Shown here one piece after another: positions 7,988 through 15,825 of a stretch of 64,000 nt of DNA. Position 1 is the stretch's first letter; the number at the start of each line of letters is the position of its first letter. The translations under genes and the position numbers were made by a program. This DNA is from an uncultured Marvinbryantia sp. (GTDB lineage Bacteria; Bacillota; Clostridia; Lachnospirales; Lachnospiraceae), in NCBI RefSeq assembly GCF_905201705.1, contig NZ_CAJKOX010000001.1, positions 62,001 to 126,000 of the forward strand, read 5' to 3'. The notes beneath the pieces were generated by a model, which worked only from the letters and a program-made list of their open reading frames with translations, did not search any database and was not told where the DNA came from.

Positions 7988-9529
7988 ATGTCTGAAGAAA
8001 AGAAGAATACAAATGCAGGCGGCGAGGAACAATATTCCTTAAATGATGACCGCCGCGTGAAAGTGCTGTCCCCGGGAGCGATGGTGGCGAAGCGCTTCTT
8101 CCGCAACCGTCTTGCCGTGACCGGTATGGTTATTCTGATACTTATGTTTGTGTTTTCCTTTGTCGGCGGTCTGATCAGCCCCTACGGGCAGGATGAGGTA
8201 TTCTATCGCCGGGAATATATCAAGAAAGAGTATGTGGGTGTGACGGAGAACAAAGAATTCCGTTACCTCCAGCTTGATGAGGCTTACGGTACCGTGGCGC
8301 AGGCGATGACGGTGCTTGCGATCCAGCAGGAGAAGGATTCCATCACGGCGACCGGCGGAACCTATGACGTTGTCAAAGAGAGCGACGGTCTTTACTCCAT
8401 CAAAGACGGCGACAAGGTGATCGGCGCGGCTTACCTCGACATTGTAAGCGCGGAGAGCAGCAGCACGACCTTCTCACCGGAATTCCAGTACGGCGCGCTG
8501 CTTGCGCTCTCAAAGGGCGGCGGCGAATTTAACGCGGACGGACAGGATTATGAGGTGAGTGAGGAAGGGCTTGTCTCTCAGAACGGCGAATCGGTGGCTG
8601 TGTGCAGCCGCTATGTCATCCAGTCGAAGAGCGGAAACGTCAATGTGAGCAACGAATTCCGTGAGAGCCTGATCGAGGCGCTTACTTCCGGTGAAGAGGA
8701 ATTTGCGTTCACGGACGAGAGCGGCGGGACGGCGGAATACACGCTTTCCTATGATGCGGCGACAAAAATCTGGTCCGTTATGCAGGAAACCTCCACGCAG
8801 GTGTTTGACACCTACTCCTTCCCGACGAAGGAACACTGGCTCGGCACCGACCGTAACGGTATGGACATGCTCACCCGTCTGATGTACGGCGGCAGAGTAT
8901 CGCTGATCGTTGGCTTTATCGTTGTGATCATTTCCACTGTCCTTGGTATTGTCCTTGGCGGTGTTGCCGGTTATTTCGGCGGCTGGATCGACAACCTGGT
9001 AATGCGTATTGTAGATATTTTTTATTGCATCCCTTCCATGCCGGTGATCATTATTCTCGGTGCGGCGATGGATGGAATGCGCCTTGATCCGCAGATCCGT
9101 ATGCTGTATCTGATGCTGATCCTTGGTATTCTGGGCTGGCCGGGCACGGCGCGTATGGTCCGCGGACAGATCCTTTCCCTGCGTGAGCAGGAATTTATGA
9201 CGGCGACGGAGGCGTGCGGCATCAGCGTGTCCAGACGTATTTTCCACCACCTGATCCCGAACGTTATCCCGCAGCTTATCGTTATCAGCACGATGAGTCT
9301 TGGCTCCACGATCATTACGGAATCTACGCTGTCCTTCTTAGGTCTGGGCGTAAAATTCCCGTTTGCTTCCTGGGGAAATATCATCAACGACGTTTCGAAC
9401 TCCTACGTGCTGACGACCTACTGGTTCATCTGGATCCCGGCGGGTGTCTGCCTGATGCTGACGGTACTTGCATTCAACTTTGTGGGCGACGGTCTTCGCG
9501 ACGCGTTTGACCCGAAAATGAAACGATAA
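7988..9529 (+). CDS. oppC: Oligopeptide ABC transporter permease, OppC type, with about 200-residue extracellular insertion
   Basis: A 513-residue permease; OppC/DppC proteins are usually about 300. Helix 1 lies at about residues 43-64. The usual short loop to the conserved HWLGTDRNGMDML motif is here replaced by about 200 residues (about 75-275), largely acidic and Ser/Gly-rich with beta-like segments (YDVVKESDGLYSIKDGDK; QDYEVSEEGLVSQNGE). After the motif come five helices and the EAA loop (FMTATEACGISVSRRIFHHLIPN). The insertion faces outside, where the binding protein docks. RBS GAAAGGGGGAG precedes the ATG. It could be a sensor or docking domain, but I recognise no family in it. Confidence 0.92.
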   Translation: MSEEKKNTNAGGEEQYSLNDDRRVKVLSPGAMVAKRFFRNRLAVTGMVILILMFVFSFVGGLISPYGQDEVFYRREYIKKEYVGVTENKEFRYLQLDEAYGTVAQAMTVLAIQQEKDSITATGGTYDVVKESDGLYSIKDGDKVIGAAYLDIVSAESSSTTFSPEFQYGALLALSKGGGEFNADGQDYEVSEEGLVSQNGESVAVCSRYVIQSKSGNVNVSNEFRESLIEALTSGEEEFAFTDESGGTAEYTLSYDAATKIWSVMQETSTQVFDTYSFPTKEHWLGTDRNGMDMLTRLMYGGRVSLIVGFIVVIISTVLGIVLGGVAGYFGGWIDNLVMRIVDIFYCIPSMPVIIILGAAMDGMRLDPQIRMLYLMLILGILGWPGTARMVRGQILSLREQEFMTATEACGISVSRRIFHHLIPNVIPQLIVISTMSLGSTIITESTLSFLGLGVKFPFASWGNIINDVSNSYVLTTYWFIWIPAGVCLMLTVLAFNFVGDGLRDAFDPKMKR

Positions 9530-9546
9530 GAGAGGAGGGGCACAAA

Positions 9547-10701
9547 ATGGCAAAAAATAAACCAGAGGGCTACCTCTCTGCAAGAGAGTCCCGGCGGATT
9601 TCCAAGGAAAACCGCAGAACTACAAATGAGCTGGAAAAAAAGCGCAAGCGCAAAAATGTTCCGGAGAGCGAATATACGACGACCATGCACGACCCGAACA
9701 ACGCCGTGGAATTTGACAACCTGCACACCTATTTCTTTACGGATGCGGGAACCGTCAAGAGTGTGGACGGCGTGAGCTTTGAGGTACCGATCGGTAAGAC
9801 GGTCGGCGTGGTTGGTGAATCCGGCTGCGGAAAATCCGTTACCAGCCTTTCTCTGATGCAGCTTCTCCAGCGCCCGCAGGGGCAGATCGTGGAGGGCGAG
9901 ATCCGCTTAAATCTCGGCGATAAGGCGGTGGATATCGCGAAGGTGCCGGAGGAGGTTATCCAGCATCTGCGCGGAAATTATGTATCCATGATCTTTCAGG
10001 AGCCGATGACGTCCTTAAATCCGGTGTTCCGCATCGGCGCTCAGCTTGACGAGGTTATTGATCTGCACGACGGCGAAGGCAAGAGTAAAGAAGAGGTGAA
10101 GGCGCGCACGATCGAGCTGCTGGAGATGGTGGGCATTGCAAACAGCGAGGGCGTTTACGCGATGTATCCGCACGAGCTTTCCGGCGGTATGCGCCAGCGT
10201 GTCTGCATCGCAATGGCGCTTGCCTGCAACCCGAAGATCATTATCGCGGACGAGCCGACGACAGCGCTTGACGTTACCATCCAGGCGCAGGTGCTTGACC
10301 TTCTGCGCAACTTAAAGGATAAGATCAATTCATCGATCATGTTTATCACGCACGACCTCGGTGTTATCGCTGAGATGGCGGATTATGTGGTTGTTATGTA
10401 TGCCGGACGCGTGGTGGAAAAAGGCACGGCGGAGGATATTTTCTTCCATCCGGCGCATCCCTACACCATCGGTCTGATGGCGTCGAAGCCGGTGGTCGGC
10501 AAGCAGGTGGATAAGCTTTATTCCATCCCGGGCAAGGTGCCGAACCCGATCAATATGCCGGATTACTGCTATTTTAAAGATCGCTGCGAGATGTGTGTGG
10601 CACAGTGCGACGGCGAGTATCCGTGCGAGATCAGTCTGTCTGAGACGCACAAGGTATCCTGTTATCGCTACAACGGAAAGGAAGGAGGGGAAGCAAAATG
10701 A
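9547..10701 (+). CDS. oppD: Oligopeptide ABC transporter ATP-binding protein, OppD type
   Basis: A 384-residue ATPase that energises the OppBC channel. It has a charged N-terminal extension of about 50 residues (MAKNKPEGYLSARESRRISK...), Walker A GESGCGKS, Q-loop FQEPMTSLNPVF, signature LSGGMRQR, Walker B IIADEPTTALD and the H-loop THDLGV. The C-terminal oligopeptide/dipeptide transporter domain carries four Cys (YCYFKDRCEMCVAQCDGEYPC), as in [4Fe-4S]-binding DppD proteins. The ribosome site is GAGAGGAGGGG. The stop codon overlaps the start of oppF by 4 bases, so translation is coupled. Confidence 0.95.
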   Translation: MAKNKPEGYLSARESRRISKENRRTTNELEKKRKRKNVPESEYTTTMHDPNNAVEFDNLHTYFFTDAGTVKSVDGVSFEVPIGKTVGVVGESGCGKSVTSLSLMQLLQRPQGQIVEGEIRLNLGDKAVDIAKVPEEVIQHLRGNYVSMIFQEPMTSLNPVFRIGAQLDEVIDLHDGEGKSKEEVKARTIELLEMVGIANSEGVYAMYPHELSGGMRQRVCIAMALACNPKIIIADEPTTALDVTIQAQVLDLLRNLKDKINSSIMFITHDLGVIAEMADYVVVMYAGRVVEKGTAEDIFFHPAHPYTIGLMASKPVVGKQVDKLYSIPGKVPNPINMPDYCYFKDRCEMCVAQCDGEYPCEISLSETHKVSCYRYNGKEGGEAK

Positions 10702-11720
10702 GCCTGAACAAAGAAGCTGTCAGTGAGAAAGAGCCGGTCGTTTATGATCCGCAGTATATTCTGATGGTAAATGATCTGAAGAAGTATTTTCCGATCAAGG
10801 GCGGCATGATGTCAAAGACGGTCGGTCACGTAAAGGCTGTGGACGGCGTTACCTTCAACCTGAAGCGCGGCACCACGATGGGGCTTGTCGGGGAATCCGG
10901 CTGCGGCAAGACGACCACCGGACGCACCATTTTGCGTCTCTCCGGCGAGAAGACGGGCGGACAGGTGCTGTTCAACGGACAGGAGGTTTACGACCTTTCG
11001 GCAAAGGAAATGCGCGCTCTGCGCACAAAGATGCAGATTATCTTCCAGGATCCGTTTTCCAGCCTTTCCCCGCGTCTGCCGGTAGGCGAGATCATCGGGG
11101 AGGCGGTGCGTGAGCACAAGCTGGTTCCAAAAGAAGAATTTAACGATTATATTGATAAGATCATGGACAACTGCGGACTTCAGCCTTTCCATAAGGACCG
11201 CTATCCGCACGAGTTTTCCGGCGGACAGCGTCAGCGTATCTGTATTGCGCGCGCGCTTGCCCTCAATCCGGAATTCGTGGTCTGCGACGAGCCTGTTTCG
11301 GCGCTGGACGTTTCCATTCAGGCGCAGATCATCAATCTGTTAAAGGAGCTGCAGGAGCAGTATGCGCTGACCTACCTGTTTATTTCACACGACCTTTCGG
11401 TGGTCGAGCATATTTCGGACACGGTCGGCGTTATGTATCTTGGAAACCTGGTGGAGTACGGCGCGACGGCGGACATTTTCCGCAATCCGCTGCACCCGTA
11501 CACGAAGGCTCTGTTTTCCGCGATCCCGATCCCTGATCCGACCGCGAAGATGAACCGCATCGTGCTGGAGGGCTCCATTCCTTCGCCGGCTAACCCGCCT
11601 TCAGGCTGCAAGTTCCATACCCGCTGTGCGAACTGCATGAACCGCTGCAAGGAGATCGCGCCCGTTCAGAAGGAAATCGAGCCGGGACACTTTGTGGCGT
11701 GCCACCTGTACGATAAATGA
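10698..11720 (+). CDS. oppF: Oligopeptide ABC transporter ATP-binding protein, OppF type
   Basis: A 340-residue second ATPase of the peptide transporter. Motifs: Walker A GESGCGKT, Q-loop FQDPFSSLSPRLPVGEI, signature FSGGQRQRI, Walker B VVCDEPVSALD, H-loop SHDLSV, and a C-terminal Cys cluster (GCKFHTRCANCMNRC). It pairs with OppD as a heterodimer at the cytoplasmic face. The ATG overlaps the oppD stop by 4 bases after GGAAGGAGGGG, and its own stop overlaps the next small gene by 4 bases. Confidence 0.95.
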   Translation: MSLNKEAVSEKEPVVYDPQYILMVNDLKKYFPIKGGMMSKTVGHVKAVDGVTFNLKRGTTMGLVGESGCGKTTTGRTILRLSGEKTGGQVLFNGQEVYDLSAKEMRALRTKMQIIFQDPFSSLSPRLPVGEIIGEAVREHKLVPKEEFNDYIDKIMDNCGLQPFHKDRYPHEFSGGQRQRICIARALALNPEFVVCDEPVSALDVSIQAQIINLLKELQEQYALTYLFISHDLSVVEHISDTVGVMYLGNLVEYGATADIFRNPLHPYTKALFSAIPIPDPTAKMNRIVLEGSIPSPANPPSGCKFHTRCANCMNRCKEIAPVQKEIEPGHFVACHLYDK

Positions 11721-11995
11721 GCAAGCGTAAAAAACAGTACGACGACGATGACGGGCGCACCATCGCCGACATGAGCGCTCTTACGCCTGGCGGGGGCTTT
11801 AAGGGCTTTGCGCCGGACAAAAAGAAGCGGCAGGAGGAGTCCGAACAGGAGGAACGCCCGTGGGAGGACGGCTTCACGCGGGAGGAGCGGCGCATGTATA
11901 CGCTCGGCGCTCTGAAGGCGGCGCTTCTGATCGCGCTGGTCTTTATCGTTGGTCTCGGGCTGACGACGGCGTTTCTGCTGTTTCTTTGGACATAA
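11717..11995 (+). CDS. Small single-span membrane protein at the end of the opp operon
   Basis: A 92-residue protein of unknown function. The first 60 residues are highly charged (MSKRKKQYDDDDGRT..., KKKRQEESEQEERPW), and one hydrophobic helix lies at about residues 68-90 at the very C-terminus. The topology suggests a tail-anchored protein with a cytoplasmic head. It overlaps the oppF stop by 4 bases, so it is translated as part of the transporter operon, and a terminator follows directly. No family recognised; it may be an accessory or regulatory subunit. Confidence 0.75.
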   Translation: MSKRKKQYDDDDGRTIADMSALTPGGGFKGFAPDKKKRQEESEQEERPWEDGFTREERRMYTLGALKAALLIALVFIVGLGLTTAFLLFLWT

Positions 11996-12011
11996 AAAAC
12001 TGTTAAGAAGA

Positions 12012-12057
12012 GGATAGCGGCTGCGGTGCTTTTCGTACCCGGCGCTATCCTTTTTTT
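12012..12057 (+). terminator. Terminator of the opp operon
   Basis: GGATAGCG (12012-12019) pairs with CGCTATCC (12043-12050) and is followed by seven T. Confidence 0.92.
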
Positions 12058-12214
12058 CTTTTGCAGACGGCTCCCGAAGCTGCTTTTTCGACATAAACTG
12101 ACATATGATGTAGAAACTTGACGAACGCTTCTTAAAGCTTTTTTGCATAAAATCTGTTATCCTTGAATATGAATAACTATACTGCGAAATACATATAGAA
12201 AAGGAGTACAATTT

Positions 12215-12895
12215 ATGTCAGAGAAAAATAGGCAAAACGATATCTATGCCTGCCCGATGCAGGATGGACAGCATCAGAGGTTTATCGAAAACAACCAGGT
12301 ATCTATTATAGGGGAAATTGTTTCAGAATTTGTCTTCAGTCACGAGGTGTTCGGGGAGGGCTTCTATCTGGTGGAGGTCCAGGTGAAGCGGCTGAGCGAG
12401 TCAACCGACTGCATACCCGTCATGATCTCCGAGCGGCTGATCGACGTCACGCAGGACTATCGGGGAGAGTTCATTCGCGTGACAGGGCAGTTCCGGTCGT
12501 ACAACCGCCACGAGGAAAAGAAAAACCGGCTGGTTCTTTCTGTATTTGCAAGAGAGGTGGCGTTTACCGAGGAGGAAAACGACAAGGTAAAGACCAACCA
12601 GATTTTCCTGGACGGCTACATCTGCAAGAGTCCGGTTTACCGGAAGACGCCGCTCGGCAGGGAGATTTCCGATATGCTGGTGGCGGTCAATCGTCCCTAC
12701 GGAAAATCCGATTACATACCCTGCATCTGCTGGGGCAGGAACGCGCGCTTCACCTCCGGCTTCGAGGTGGGAGGTCACGTACAGATCTGGGGCAGGATCC
12801 AGAGCCGCGAGTACGTGAAAAAAATGGAGGGAGACCTCGCTGAGAAACGCACCGCATACGAAGTATCCGTCAGCAAGCTCGAATGGCTCGGATAA
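12215..12895 (+). CDS. Single-stranded DNA-binding protein-like, two OB folds
   Basis: A 226-residue protein that appears to contain two OB-fold segments of the SSB/PriB type (residues about 26-112 and 125-225). The second shows the familiar SSB-like run (NQIFLDGYICKSPVYR, DYIPCICWGRNA, GGHVQIWGRIQSREY). Classical SSB has one OB fold and an acidic tail ending in DDDIPF; neither a Gly-rich linker nor that tail is seen here, so it is unlikely to be the main replication SSB. The likely role is binding single-stranded DNA in repair, recombination or stress. The ribosome site AAAAGGAGT sits before the ATG. Monocistronic; a separate promoter for the next gene follows. Confidence 0.75.
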   Translation: MSEKNRQNDIYACPMQDGQHQRFIENNQVSIIGEIVSEFVFSHEVFGEGFYLVEVQVKRLSESTDCIPVMISERLIDVTQDYRGEFIRVTGQFRSYNRHEEKKNRLVLSVFAREVAFTEEENDKVKTNQIFLDGYICKSPVYRKTPLGREISDMLVAVNRPYGKSDYIPCICWGRNARFTSGFEVGGHVQIWGRIQSREYVKKMEGDLAEKRTAYEVSVSKLEWLG

Positions 12896-12897
12896 GA

Positions 12898-12926
12898 TTG
12901 CTTTTCCCACAGGAGTGTGGTATACT
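12898..12926 (+). promoter_or_regulatory. Predicted promoter of the adenosyltransferase gene
   Basis: TTGCTT and TATACT with 17-base spacing, about 45 bases before the start codon. Confidence 0.5.
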
Positions 12927-12969
12927 GAGGCAAGGGGAACGGAAAAGGCGAGTATAAGCGAGGTACGAA

Positions 12970-13527
12970 ATGGAAAAAGGCTTAACACATATATTTTGCG
13001 GCGAAGGCAAAGGCAAGACAACGGCGGCGCTCGGTCGCGCGATCCAGGCGGCGAGCGTTGGAAAAACGGTCATGATCATCCAGTTTTTAAAGAAGCGCCG
13101 GAGCGACGAGATCGGCTTTATACGGCGCCTTGAGCCGGAGATCAAGCTGTTCCGATTCGAGCGCTCGGAAAACTCCTACGAAAATCTTTCTGAGGAGGAG
13201 CGAAAAGAGGAATGTCAGAACATCCGCAACGGGCTGAATTTTGCCCGCAAGGTCATCACCACCCAGGGCTGCGACGTGCTGATCCTGGATGAGGTGCTTG
13301 CGCTTGTAACGGCTGGCATCATCTCCTGCGAGGAGATCCGCAGCCTGATCGAGCTGAAGGATGCGAAGATGGATCTGATCCTCACCGGCGCCTACAAGGG
13401 CGAAGCGCTCTGGGATGTTGCCGACGAGATAACCGTCATGCAGATGGTAAAATGTTACTGTTCATGCCAGCCTCAAACACCTGCTGCGAACGGAGTGAAC
13501 AGCAACGGTAAAATGTGCAGAACATGA
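12970..13527 (+). CDS. cobO: Corrinoid adenosyltransferase (CobO/BtuR type), C-terminus rewritten by an inserted element
   Basis: A 185-residue enzyme that transfers adenosyl from ATP to cob(I)alamin or cob(I)yrinate diamide, the last step in making coenzyme B12. The P-loop CGEGKGKTTAALG lies at residues 10-22; VLILDEVLAL gives the Walker B-like strand. The first about 160 residues are family-like. From codon 163 (after VMQMVKC) the frame runs through a 53-bp inverted-repeat element and ends with a Cys/Asn-rich 22-residue tail. Removing the element and one copy of its 8-bp target duplication restores an end VKCAEHD, suggesting the original protein was about 18 residues shorter. Activity is probably retained because the core is intact. 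Confidence 0.85.
   Translation: MEKGLTHIFCGEGKGKTTAALGRAIQAASVGKTVMIIQFLKKRRSDEIGFIRRLEPEIKLFRFERSENSYENLSEEERKEECQNIRNGLNFARKVITTQGCDVLILDEVLALVTAGIISCEEIRSLIELKDAKMDLILTGAYKGEALWDVADEITVMQMVKCYCSCQPQTPAANGVNSNGKMCRT
13454..13506. mobile_element. MITE-like inverted-repeat element, 53-bp short copy B inside cobO
   Basis: Begins GTTACTGTTCA and ends TGAACAGCAAC, the same terminal repeats as the 134-bp copies with one mismatch. It is flanked by an exact 8-bp direct repeat GGTAAAAT (13446-13453 and 13507-13514). The internal hairpin modules of the long copies are missing. Because it lies in a coding sequence, reading through it adds the foreign C-terminal tail of the adenosyltransferase. Confidence 0.85.
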
Positions 13528-13556
13528 TTGACAAGATTTTTCAATAATGTTATGAT
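13528..13556 (+). promoter_or_regulatory. Sigma-A promoter of dapA-dapB
   Basis: TTGACA and TATGAT with exactly 17 bases between them, 23 bases before the lysine riboswitch begins. It overlaps the last base of the adenosyltransferase stop region. Confidence 0.8.
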
Positions 13557-13569
13557 GTGAATAATCAAA

Positions 13570-13750
13570 TATAGTTTTGATAGAGGTCGCGTGTTTCATG
13601 AGTCGGCAGCCGGATGTATCCGGGTACAGGAGAAGGCTGCTAAAAGGGGAATGCGCCGAAAGGTGCAGTACCTGGAGCTGTATACTTGGGCATAGGGCAA
13701 ACAGCTTTATGACTGTCATCAGAGTTTGATGGGGAGCTATCTGAAAACGT
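13570..13750 (+). promoter_or_regulatory. Lysine riboswitch (L box)
   Basis: The leader of dapA shows the L-box core. GATAG (13579-13583) pairs with CTATC (13737-13741) as P1. Between them are GAGGTCGCG, the GGCAGC/GCTGC arm with an AGGAGAAGG segment, GCGCCGAAAGGTGC, and CATAGGGC near GACTGTCATC. This matches the lysine-binding aptamer consensus and is located where expected, between promoter and terminator upstream of the first dedicated lysine-pathway gene. Lysine binding should favour the terminator at 13764-13805 and turn off dapA. Confidence 0.9.
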
Positions 13751-13763
13751 ACCGGTATTATTT

Positions 13764-13805
13764 ACGGAGATTTTGGGGCGGACTCCCGTGGTTCGCTCCG
13801 TTTTT
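13764..13805 (+). terminator. Riboswitch-controlled terminator before dapA
   Basis: ACGGAG (13764-13769) pairs with CTCCGT (13796-13801), followed by a T-run. It is the expression platform of the lysine riboswitch. Confidence 0.75.
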
Positions 13806-13875
13806 GTGTTTTCCGGGGAAGATACCGGAGGGGCTGAAAAACAAACTGCATGAAAAATTTAAAGGAGGATAAATA

Positions 13876-14766
13876 ATGGCTATTTTTGAAGGAGCCGGCG
13901 TTGCGATCGTCACGCCGATGAAGGAAAACGGGGAAGTAAATTACGAAAAACTGGGAGAGCTTCTGGAGTATCAGATTGCGAACAGCACAGACGCGATCAT
14001 CATCTGCGGGACCACCGGAGAGTCTTCCACACTCTCGCACGAGGAGCATCTGGACGTCATCCGCTATGCGATCAATAAGGTGGCAAAGAGAATCCCGGTG
14101 ATCGCAGGCACCGGTTCAAACTGCACAGAGACAGCGGTTTATCTGTCGCAGGAGGCAGAGAAGGCAGGCGCGGACGCGCTTCTTCTGGTGACGCCGTACT
14201 ACAATAAGGCGACACAGAAGGGGCTGATCAGACACTATACGACGATCGCCAATTCCGTGAAGCTGCCGATTATTCTTTACAATGTGCCGGGCCGCACCGG
14301 ATGCAACATCCTGCCGGAAACCGCGGTGACGCTTGCAAAAAATGTGGAAAACATCGTGGCGATCAAGGAAGCCTCCGGCAACATCGCGCAGGTGGCGAAG
14401 CTGATGAGCCTTGCGGACGGCTGCATCGATCTCTACTCCGGCGAGGACGGACAGGTGGTCCCGGCGCTTTCGCTTGGCGGCAAGGGCGTTATTTCCGTAT
14501 TGTCGAATATTGCGCCGAAGGAAACGCACGACATGGTAATGCTCTATCTGGAGGGCAAAACGAAAGAGAGCTGCGACATCCAGCTCAAAGCGATCCCGCT
14601 TGTCGACGCGCTGTTCTGCGAGGTTAATCCGATTCCGGTAAAGACGGCGCTCAACCTGATGGGCTTTGAGGTGGGACCGCTTCGCGGACCGCTGTGCGAG
14701 ATGGAAGAGGCGAATGTACAGAAGCTGATCAAAGCGATGAAGGATTTCGGGATTGCGCTGGCGTAA
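13876..14766 (+). CDS. dapA: 4-hydroxy-tetrahydrodipicolinate synthase
   Basis: A 296-residue class I aldolase that condenses pyruvate with aspartate semialdehyde, committing carbon to diaminopimelate and lysine. Visible signatures: GTTGESSTL, the YNVPGRTG loop carrying the catalytic Tyr, and VAIKEASG with the Schiff-base Lys at residue 164. Length is standard. Start preceded by AAAGGAGG. Expression is governed by the lysine riboswitch upstream; dapB follows 173 bases later, separated by an inserted repeat element. Confidence 0.97.
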   Translation: MAIFEGAGVAIVTPMKENGEVNYEKLGELLEYQIANSTDAIIICGTTGESSTLSHEEHLDVIRYAINKVAKRIPVIAGTGSNCTETAVYLSQEAEKAGADALLLVTPYYNKATQKGLIRHYTTIANSVKLPIILYNVPGRTGCNILPETAVTLAKNVENIVAIKEASGNIAQVAKLMSLADGCIDLYSGEDGQVVPALSLGGKGVISVLSNIAPKETHDMVMLYLEGKTKESCDIQLKAIPLVDALFCEVNPIPVKTALNLMGFEVGPLRGPLCEMEEANVQKLIKAMKDFGIALA

Positions 14767-14778
14767 AAAAGAACGATT

Positions 14779-14912
14779 GTTACTGTTCAGGCCAGGACTT
14801 TGCATTCACTGCAAAGTCCGTAAGAAAGTGACACAAGTGTGAGCAAATCCCATTCGCGGAGCGAATTTCAAATGGATTTGCGAATGTTACTGTGAACGAC
14901 GTAAACAGTAAA
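14779..14912. mobile_element. MITE-like inverted-repeat element, 134-bp copy C between dapA and dapB
   Basis: Same length and organisation as the copy at 3679-3812, with a handful of substitutions: left end GTTACTGTTCA, internal GGACTTTGCA/TGCAAAGTCC hairpin, right end degraded to TAAACAGTAAA. Exact 8-bp target duplication GAACGATT at 14771-14778 and 14913-14920. It places a strong hairpin inside the dap operon and may reduce or differentially process dapB mRNA. Confidence 0.85.
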
Positions 14913-14939
14913 GAACGATTTGGTATAAAGGAGAAAAAA

Positions 14940-15698
14940 ATGGTAAAAATAATTATGCACGGCTGTAACGGACATATGGGGCAGGTGATCTCCGGTCTGG
15001 TGGAGAAGGATGCGGACGCTGAAATCGTGGCGGGTGTCGATATGGTGGATGATCGCACCAACAGCTATCCGGTGTTCACAAGCCTTGACGCCTGCAATGT
15101 GGAAGCGGACGTGATGATCGACTTTTCCTCATTTAAGGCGACGGACGGGGTGCTCGCCTACTGTGCAGAAAAAAAGCTGCCTCTGGTACTCTGCACGACC
15201 GGACTTACGCAGGAGCAGCTTGAAAAGGTAAATGAGGTCTGTCGTGAGACGGCGATTCTTCGTTCGGCCAATATGTCTCTCGGCATCAATACCCTGCTTA
15301 AGCTCCTGCAGGACGCGGCGAAGGTGCTCGCGGCTGCCGGTTTCGATATGGAGATCGTGGAGAAGCATCACCGGCTCAAATGTGACGCACCCAGCGGCAC
15401 GGCGATCGCGCTGGCGGATGCTCTGAATGAGGCGATGGACAATAAGTACCATTATGTGTACGACCGCAGCCAGGTGCATCAGCAGCGGGACGACCTGGAG
15501 ATCGGAATTTCCGCGGTACGCGGGGGAACGATCGTGGGAGATCACGATGTGATTTTTGCAGGTCCGGACGAGGTGATTACCTTCAGTCATCGCGCTTACT
15601 CGAAAACGGTGTTCGGCAAAGGCGCGGTGGAAGCCGCAAAGTTCCTGGCAGGGAGAGAGCCGGGACTTTACGACATGCAGGATGTAATAAATTCTTAA
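14940..15698 (+). CDS. dapB: 4-hydroxy-tetrahydrodipicolinate reductase
   Basis: A 252-residue NAD(P)H-dependent reductase, the second step of the diaminopimelate/lysine branch. The N-terminal nucleotide-binding motif is GCNGHMGQVI (residues about 8-17), and the conserved substrate site EKHHRLKCDAPSGTA contains the catalytic His and Lys. The start at 14940 has AAAGGAG upstream and opens the conserved fold; an in-frame extension from 14892 starts within the repeat element and is rejected. Co-transcribed with dapA if transcription passes the intervening element. Confidence 0.96.
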   Translation: MVKIIMHGCNGHMGQVISGLVEKDADAEIVAGVDMVDDRTNSYPVFTSLDACNVEADVMIDFSSFKATDGVLAYCAEKKLPLVLCTTGLTQEQLEKVNEVCRETAILRSANMSLGINTLLKLLQDAAKVLAAAGFDMEIVEKHHRLKCDAPSGTAIALADALNEAMDNKYHYVYDRSQVHQQRDDLEIGISAVRGGTIVGDHDVIFAGPDEVITFSHRAYSKTVFGKGAVEAAKFLAGREPGLYDMQDVINS

Positions 15699-15747
15699 CA
15701 CATTCTTAAAATATTTGCATTTAATTGTGAAAATTCTGCAAAATGCA

Positions 15748-15777
15748 TTGACTTTTACTGGCAAATAAAGGTAGAAT
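15748..15777 (+). promoter_or_regulatory. Predicted promoter of the repeat lipoprotein gene
   Basis: TTGACT and TAGAAT with 18-base spacing, in an AT-rich gap after dapB. Confidence 0.55.
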
Positions 15778-15825
15778 AGGTTGTAAGTACGCAGGGGATA
15801 TAAACGAGTGATAGGAGGAAAAAAT

